Shown here piece by piece: positions 55,171 through 64,000 of a stretch of DNA of 64,000 bases. The DNA comes from Branchiostoma belcheri. Taxonomy: Eukaryota > Chordata > Leptocardii > Amphioxiformes > Branchiostomatidae. The DNA is taken from positions 1,881,210 through 1,945,209 of the forward strand of contig NW_017803965.1 in assembly GCF_001625305.1 (NCBI RefSeq), written 5' to 3'. The position numbers and the translations under genes were made by a program. Numbering within the stretch: the first letter of the stretch is position 1; the number at the start of each line of letters is the position of its first letter. A model generated the notes under the pieces. It ran no database searches, was not told where the DNA came from, and saw only the letters and a program-made list of their open reading frames with translations.

Positions 55171-55835
55171 CAATCTAGGGAGGGTCCGTGGGCAAATTTT
55201 GGATTTGCAAGCTTTTAAAAACACAATTTCGCATTTTGATAGGGAAATATGGGGTTGTGAGCAGATATTGGATGTTTTTATATTTTTGCCAGAGATTTGT
55301 GGCAGTTTTGTCAGTCAAGGTTTACAGATTGGTTTAGGAATTTTCCGTCACATGCCACAAAGTTCCAGCAACTGAAGGTAAAACAGGTGCTGGCTAGAGC
55401 CCTGATTGCATGGCACAGGTCCAAATACCTGAACATCAATATAAGGTCTCAAAAAGGTACACAGGCTTAGAGTAGATCTGGATCATTGTTTTAGCCTTGG
55501 GACCACTGTGAAAAATGATAACAGACAATTCAACAAGGCCAAGGACTTTTAGCTGTTTGCTAATTGATTGGACAGTAAAGGGATTAAATAATGAGACATT
55601 CCCTCACTCTGATTGGAAATGTGCTAAACGCTTTCCTATATAATGACCAAGTAATGGCCATTATACAATTGATTAGTGGACTAACTATCATTCTAGAGAG
55701 CCCACTGGACAAGGCATGGGCAGATGTCTGATTATAATAACCTACAGTGGAGTCAGGGGTATTTAGATAAAGATCTAGATGTAAGTTTAATACCCCCTTG
55801 GATTAAAGTGTGCTCCATTCTATGTTTCTAACCTT
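55166..55835 (+). repeat. Unclassified repeat downstream of the array (block B)
   Basis: Counterpart of 44880-45560. Confidence 0.4.
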
Positions 55836-55954
55836 CTACCTGCTGCCAAACCCTGTAACTAATAGAGAATTGGCAGTCAAACAGCTAATGCAGTATGCTA
55901 AAATAAAAAAAAATGATAAGGGTTTGACCTAGATACATTTTTTTGTAAAGAAGA

Positions 55955-56110
55955 GCTTTATTGCATGACAATTGTAGCAGGTACAACGTATGGCAACATG
56001 TATAGTAGTTGTTATTGCTAACATTTGATGAAATAATATAATATTATGTGGAAATAACTATACAAACACATAGACACACCAAAAACTGAAATTGGATTTA
56101 TATTCAAAAG
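55955..56110 (+). repeat. Dispersed retroposon-like end (block B)
   Basis: Counterpart of 45695-45850. Confidence 0.45.
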
Positions 56111-58539
56111 TTAAGTTTTTGTATATAAATCCAAATCTAATGTAAGCAGAAATCCTTTCATTTGTCAAGTCTGTCATGTTGACTTTCCCGTGTTCACGAT
56201 TATAACGATATTGGAACGATAAAACCAAGGTGTCAAATTTTCAGAAAATTCGTCTGCATGATTAGATCATTACTCTGCCCTAGGTCACACTATTAGATTA
56301 CTTTTCTCTAGCATTGAATTAATAAGATAAGAGCTATCAGTGCATGCGAATCAGACACATAATGATGAATTATACATAGATTAAGATAAAGGTAGCTTGT
56401 CTCGTTGTCTATATATATTTATCAACAACGGAAGCTAATAATAAAGGATGTAGAAATAATGCTGATTGATGTCTGAAACTGACAAGTTTAAGTCAGGGAA
56501 TTCTTCTCCTGCAAGAATCTTCATAACTTTTAAGTAAGGAGATTTTCCAGATTTGCTTTTGATATTGCTTGTAAATCCTTCTAAATACCCAGTAGTATTG
56601 CGTTATTCACTTCTTTGTCAAACTTTCTTGTTTGTCAAACTTGAAACTATGAATCATCATTCCTGTAGAGGAAAAAGTTGTCAAAATTTCTCTTTTTCTT
56701 TGCCTTGTAACAGTGAATCCGAGGCTGTACACATCTGAGTCATTGCCAAAATTTGAAGAGAACAAACCAGGGAAATGCAATTTCACACAATAGATACATG
56801 TACAGACTTTTCACAACATGTTAAAGTACATTTGAACTGAAGTAAACCTTTGTGCCCAAAGTTGCTTGAACGAAAAGAGTCATTTATTATCGTAAAAATG
56901 AATGCATTGTACAACAACAGCTAAATTTGATTTCAAAGATAGCAGAATCGACAGTGTGCCTGTATGTTATATTCATGACACAGTCTTATCATTGCCATTA
57001 GTAATCCATTGTAAATGTAGACACATACATGTAGGTATATGAATAGCATTTGTAGTGCTAAAAACTTTGGTTTCGACACACTGGCACCACTTTGACAACA
57101 TCGTTCTAGGGAACTATAATTGATCTTACTGAGTGCATCTATAGTTGTCTACAACATACATGTAACCTTGTAATGTCAGTGGCATTGAAGGTACTGCTGG
57201 CTAGCTTAACCTGTCTCCAGTACTTCTTTATCTGAGTTAGTCTCTGGGAAGTGTGTGAATAAAAATTCACTGTTGTTGCCGTTTTCGTTTTGTCCACAGA
57301 TGGCAGTTAGAAAATGTAGAAATTTGAAATAGAGATCATACTTTTTATTTCAGAATGATATCAGTTTCTGCTCCAAGAGCAATACCCCCCCAAGCTCAGA
57401 CAAGAGGCATAATGTGTGGAGCACTCAAATTCTGCTGTCATTTTAGCAACTTTGTTGACTCAGCTGTTTGTAAGTCAGAACATTGCCTCCTTTTCTTATT
57501 TCCTATAGCTTCTGATCTGAAACGTCAGTCTATATTTAGTACCGTGGTGCTTTCAAGGTGCAGCATTTGTTTTGTAATTTTTGACTATTACTAGACTAAG
57601 TACATTTCTTTCAGTGAAGAGAAGAAGCGCATGTAGCTCATGTTTCCTTGTGTTAAAATCTGTATGGAAAGGCTGGTCATGATCCTAGCTTGTCTGCCCT
57701 AGCTTGTAGTTTAACCCAGGTCAGCTTATCTAAGCCGACAAGGCACTAAGTGCAGTTTGGGCCCGGCACTGGAAAATGTTTAAGATCTGATTACGTGCCA
57801 ATCATTGGGGATTGGGTGTGCCGACAACGAGAAAATGATCAGGGGTTTGCGGAAAAGTCGATTGGGTGGGTCAGAGGGCAATAAACACGGGACGCAGGGG
57901 GATACCAAAATTGACCTGTGTGTCAACTCATATCAGAATCAATGGTTGTTTGAATAAGATGGATGCCTGGCTGCATTATGGAGTGGCGGGGAGGACATGA
58001 AATTTGTCGAAGTTGTCGGAGAAAATTGAAATATTAATCATTTTTCCCTCCCTTGGATGTGCATTCGGCAGTTTTCCAAATTTAGTCGTCACACCTAACT
58101 GACTCCTGGAAGTTTTCGGTGACGTACGGGCACATATTGCACGAGCCGCGGTGGTTACCGATGCCATGTCAGTCTCTTTGTTAAAGGAAGCATCGGAAAT
58201 GTGTCACCTTTGAAGACAGGATCATCCGTTGTCATCAAATAGTAACTAAGCAACTGTTCGGCTTTACAGGACTTCGTGTGATGGATTACTTGCCAATCTT
58301 GGCTAAAAAGTAACAGGTTTGGCCTACAATGAAATGTGCGGAAATATTGACATCTAAACACTGACCTTTTCTGCTGTCTAGCTCCATGAAACATTGAACC
58401 ATTATTTTATTGTCTTAATTCTGATTGTTAAAGGTATTTTTGTAAGATTCTACAGAAGAAATAGGAAAAAGTATGGATAACTGGACAAAAAGTTGATAGG
58501 TGACTCAACACAAGCCTCTTTAACAATTTAAGTGGATGG

Positions 58540-59280
58540 TGTGTTCAGCACCAAGGTCAGGTCTGTGTACAGATTGCTTTTGCACCAGTGACCTGTATGT
58601 TTGTGGGGATGGTGTGTTCAGCACCAAGGACAGGTCTGTGTACAGGTTTCTTTTGCACCAGTGACCTATATGTTTGTGGGGATGGTGTGTTCAGCACCAA
58701 GGACAGGTCTGTGTACAGATTGTGTTGTGCACCAGTGGTTGGTATTTATATGTGGATGGTGTGTTCAGCACCAAGGACAGGTCTGTGTACAGATTGTGTT
58801 GTGCACCAGTGGTTGGTATTTATATGTGGATGGTGTGTTCAGCACCAAGGACAGGTCTGTGTACAGATTGTGTCGTGCACCAGTGGTTGGTATTTATATG
58901 TGGATGGTGTGTTCAGCACCGAGGACAGGTCTGTGTACAGATTGTGTCGTGCACCAGTGGTTATATTTGTGTGGATGGTGTGTTCAGCACCAAGGACAGG
59001 TGTGTGTACAGATTGTGTCGTGCACCAGTGACCTGTATATTTGTGTGGATGGTGTGTTCAGCATTAAGGACAGGTGTGTGTACAGATTGTGTCGTGTACC
59101 AGTGGTTGGTATTTATATGTGGATGGTGTGTTCAGCACCAAGGACAGGTCTGTGTACAGATTTTGTCGTGCACCAGTGGTTATATTTGTGGGGATGGTGT
59201 GTTCAGCACCAAGGACAGGTTTTGTACAACTTGTGTTGTGCACCAGTGACCACATGGGTGGTGTGTCAGCACCACAATGA
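58540..59280 (+). repeat. ~71 bp minisatellite, third array (about 10-11 units)
   Basis: Same unit as at 44600 and 54230, with starts near 58543, 58617, 58689, 58765, 58839, 58912, 58982, 59057, 59129 and 59201. The left flank (gataggtgactcaacac, then aacaatttaagtggatgg) also matches the flank of the other arrays, although the array lies outside the large duplicated block. All three forward frames are open for 147-260 codons because the unit has no stop. Confidence 0.95.
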
Positions 59281-59724
59281 CAACATTTTTGTCAAACTTT
59301 TCAAATCCAAATCAACATGGCCCTACTGTAATAATGGCTCCAGCAAAAAATCACACAGAAGATGGAGTCGCCTTTGCCATTGATTGGTTGATTTAGACGC
59401 CATGAAAAATGCATGGCAACATTTTCGATTGCGGGACACCTCGGGGCTATCCGTTTGTCTTCATTTGTGTCGGGGAGTTTTCATTTTGCTGGCAGCAGTG
59501 ATTTACACCCGTCTATCATGCAGCATCACTCTAAAGAGAGAGGGAGGTCTCAGAAGTCATATAGTGTGCCGGCCGAGTCAATTACTCTGCATGAGTGTGT
59601 AAGATAGAGTAAAGCACTTCATCTGTGGGGAACTAATCACTACTACTCACACTATCTGCTGCTTTGGTTTTACAGTAATTCCAACCAGAGCATTTGATAA
59701 AGGGAGTTAATTCCAGGTTAAGCT

Positions 59725-60250
59725 GTTGGTTGCTTGCTTGCTTTGCTTGCTTGCCTTCTTGGTTGCTTGCTTGCATGGTTGGTTGCTTGATTACTTGTTT
59801 GCTTGCTTGCCTGCTTGCTTGTTTGCTTGCGTGGTTGGTTGGTTGGTTACTTGGTTACTCACTTGTTTGCATGGTTGGTTGGTTGGTTGCTTGGTTACTT
59901 GGTTACTCGTTTGCATATAGTTGGTTGGTTGGTTGGTTACTTGCTTGCTTGCGTAGTTGGTTGCTTACTTGAATAGTTGGTTACTTGGTTACTTGCTTGG
60001 TTGCTTTAGTTTTACAGTAATTCCAGTAATGAAGTTAATTCCAGGTTTAGCTGCTGGTTAGCTGGTTGGCTGGTTGGTTGGTTGGTTGGTTGGTTGGTTG
60101 GTTGGTTGGTTGGTTGGTTGGTTGGTTGGTTGGTTGGTTGGTTGGTTGGTTGGTTGGTTGGTTGGTTGGTTGGATTGTTGGTTGCTTGGTTGATTGCTTG
60201 CTTGCTTGTATGCTTGCTTGCTTGCTTGCTTGGTTGCTTGCTTGCTTTCC
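59725..60250. repeat. GGTT/GCTT tetranucleotide tract
   Basis: 59725-60000 is a mix of ggtt, gctt and related units. 60066-60172 is almost pure (GGTT)n, about 26 units; 60180-60250 is mostly gctt. A ~60 bp non-repeat interruption (agttttacagtaattccagt) at 60008-60060 repeats sequence found at 59670-59712. The 60- to 92-codon frames on both strands are artefacts. Confidence 0.95.
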
Positions 60251-60959
60251 TGCATGCCAACCACTTTTGCTACTAGACACGGTGCCTATTGGAACATTAA
60301 AGAGCACTGAAACACATTCAGATCATACATAAATCATGCATTCCATATTTCACCCCATAAGTGATTATATACCACCAGTTGCTGCCAGGTTTCTGTTCTG
60401 CAATCTCAGCCAAAACAACTGCGTTAGTCAAGCTCCAGTGACTCTCCCCGCAATATCCGGGCCATGTTTTCTTCCGCTTCGGCACTTTCCACTTGCTCAG
60501 TGCCTATGGATTTCCAATATGGTAGTGAGACATTATGGGAGGACACTGGGTCTGCAGGGACAAGGTGGGCTTAATTGCACCAGTCTGATCAATACGGCTT
60601 TTAGTACGAAGCTCCAGGTATTGTCTTGGCCATTAGCTGTACAAAGAAAGTGTCTTTGTCTTGAGGTGAATGACTGGAACTGTCTAAGGGTGCTTATTGA
60701 GAGTCAAGACTCATTACTTTAGAGGAGATTACCTTGTGTCCTCTAGAGTAATGGTGGACTTAGATACCATTTCCTTTGTTTGCCCGAGGGCCCACGTATC
60801 CTAACCCAGTGATGACTTCAGTATTGATTGATTCAAACTGTGGTTAATCCAAGTTAAGTCTTCCTTCTTCGTGTGGTTCCCCTGACTGTTGTTAAACTCT
60901 AGGAACAGCCAGGCAGCACTTTTGGAATGCAAACCTCTGCCGCAGCATTATGCAGCAAG

Positions 60960-61480
60960 TTTAAACTGTAATTTCCAACACAAAGGATTGGACTTGCCCA
61001 GATTTTTGACTGTACAACTCCAGTCTTTGTCAAGGAATGAGCAATCCACCGCTTCTGTGGCATCATGTTATGCAGATGACACATGTGACTCAGTGAGCAG
61101 TAGATCGTAAGTTGCAGAAAGTCTGTGGCGCCCCCGTCTTTGTTGGGGGAAGGTTGTAGTGGCTGGGTGTAGATAGCCTCTTTAATCCCTGCAAAAAAGT
61201 GTCGTTTGAAGTCCAAGATCCGATGAGACCAAGTGTTGTATATTAATATGTTTTGAGATTTCCGAGGTAGTCAAACTAGGTTGTGTTCAAAGAACCTCAC
61301 CATGAGAGATCTTTCAGTCTCTCCAATATATGTTTCTCTGCATGGGCCCTTCCAATTGTACTTTTGATGGTATCTGCAAAGTCTCCAGAATATCTTGAAA
61401 GTTTTTCCATCCTGGTGCATTTGTCATGTATAGTGTTGTATGTTTGCCTGCCTTTACCACTTGTAGCAGAAGCCTGAGTA
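60960..61480 (-). mobile_element. Penelope-like element: GIY-YIG endonuclease end
   Basis: On the minus strand, pieces read KYNWKGPCRETYIGETERSL then MVRFFEHN (the GIY-YIG core, C..TYIGET.RSL..RF.EH), followed by GIKEAIYTQ...PSPNKDGG, the conserved C-terminal pattern. Beyond it (61036-61000) lies a decayed hammerhead-like motif: ttgacaa, a, stem gactg/cagtc, then aaaaatc. ORF end followed by this motif is the order expected at the 3' end of an endonuclease-positive Penelope-like element. The RT is missing, so it is a broken fragment. Confidence 0.75.
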
Positions 61481-61925
61481 ACGAATCAATGTCAGGATGT
61501 AGCATTTGGGGCTGTATTTCACTGCCTTTCAACAATGCATAAGGAAAAGACAACTTAGTGAACGCAGTGCATCTCTCAGTCTTGGAAAGCTTTGATAAAG
61601 CTGACTGTCACCACCAGATGCTATTAGTATATTTCAATCTGTCAGAAGTCTTTATTAAATGTACCATGAATTGTCTTATTGATGGGGTTTCCAACATTTT
61701 CCTTGGATGACATTTGTGCAGTCATTTATTTGGTTAGCTGAGAGATTTGTCTGATTTTAGTTTGGCAATACTTTTAAAACATAGCTTTAGTTATAATCCA
61801 GAACATTAAGACCTCCAAGGGATATGACTATTTGTTACGAAGTGCAGCCTTTTGAAGAGATTGGAAAACTCATTGCAAACTATGATGTGCATCTGTATGT
61901 GTTTGTGTGTAGAAGTGTTTGTGGT

Positions 61926-61952
61926 ATATGTGTGTGTGTGTGTGTGTGTGTG
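61926..61952. repeat. (TG)n microsatellite
   Basis: About 12 TG units within a longer TG-rich stretch. Confidence 0.9.
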
Positions 61953-62446
61953 ATAAAGACATTTAACTTTTAAAATCCTGACTTATGTCACTATAAGGCA
62001 TGTGTGTGCCTGTGTGTAATAGTAATAGAGACATTAGACTTTATGCCAATTTCAAGGCAGACATTATTTTGACTTTGAAAACCATGATTTGTCTTCTATA
62101 CCAGGATTACATGTATCTCACTGGACTTGAATAGCAAATTCAAGTACATAATGACATTTGACAACTGCTAAACAGTAAACTTAAAGAATGTCTAGACAAT
62201 AGAAATTTGTTCGATGATCGTCACCCATGCTACATGCACACAAGTCACTCTTGTATTAGACAGATTATAGAACTGTACTTACGTACCAGTAGATGCCATA
62301 CTTTGTACCTTGTACCTTGTACAATTGTTGTGCAATAAGTTTATACTATACATACAATCATGTACATGTATGTCACTTACAAGGCAACCTGTATTCCGGA
62401 AATAGCTGGTTACCCAAGGAGTTACTTTTATTTGATTGGTGGTTGA

Positions 62447-64000
<1,554 letters not shown>

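Noticed and set aside
58601-59383. 260-codon plus-strand frame
   Set aside because: It is translation of a 70-75 bp minisatellite; two other frames are equally open and the Cys-rich peptide follows the DNA period.
60012-60332. Several 60-90 codon frames of PTNQ or LVGW repeats
   Set aside because: Products of the GGTT/GCTT tetranucleotide tract on both strands.

Overview
The window looks like a piece of an amphioxus (Branchiostoma) genome, or a close relative. The inference rests on four things. The only confident gene is an animal GPATCH8/ZNF804-type nuclear protein cut by long introns. Short palindromes such as acatgtacatgta recur throughout. The introns are packed with small non-autonomous DNA elements, tRNA-derived SINEs, LINE tails and Penelope-like remnants. 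Two near-identical copies of one ~10 kb block differ in the way two alleles of a very polymorphic marine animal would. Species was not tested by any search.

Layout. One plus-strand gene crosses the whole window. Five distinct exons are readable: 3017-3089 (start of the G-patch), 14438-14505 (end of the G-patch), 34615-34701 (acidic/basic linker), 44351-44494 with a second copy at 53977-54120 (C2H2 zinc finger), and 62471-62601 (basic coiled region). They join in phase (0-1, 1-0, 0-0, 0-0, 0-2) and read collinearly with the N-terminal part of vertebrate GPATCH8. The start codon lies upstream and the long C-terminal part downstream. I saw no second host gene.

The main structural event is a duplicated block. 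About 37850-47386 (copy A) is repeated at about 47407-57651 (copy B), and a 20-N gap sits exactly at the junction. The copies carry the same exon, the same LINE and SINE remnants and the same intron sequence. They differ by scattered substitutions, by reciprocal presence/absence of a ~370 bp MITE, and by the size of a ~71 bp minisatellite (about 4 versus 13 units). This looks most like two haplotypes laid end to end by the assembler. If it is real, it would put two in-frame zinc-finger exons in the gene.

Introns. Intron 1 holds three copies of a GGCCACACC-TIR MITE with TAA-type target sites, a ~350 bp foldback element and a LINE tail. Intron 2 holds LINE C-terminus fragments, two copies of a ~207 bp TIR element, a 101 bp foldback element with 10 bp flanking repeats, and several Penelope-like remnants. 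Some of those remnants carry a hammerhead-like CUGANGA-stem-GAAAC motif. Intron 3 and the duplicated block hold a second tiny foldback, SINEs and LINE pieces. The intron before exon 5 carries a separate array of the ~71 bp minisatellite, a GGTT/GCTT tetranucleotide tract and a GIY-YIG endonuclease remnant. Apart from 503 nt of unique coding sequence (647 nt with both exon 4 copies) the window is intronic.
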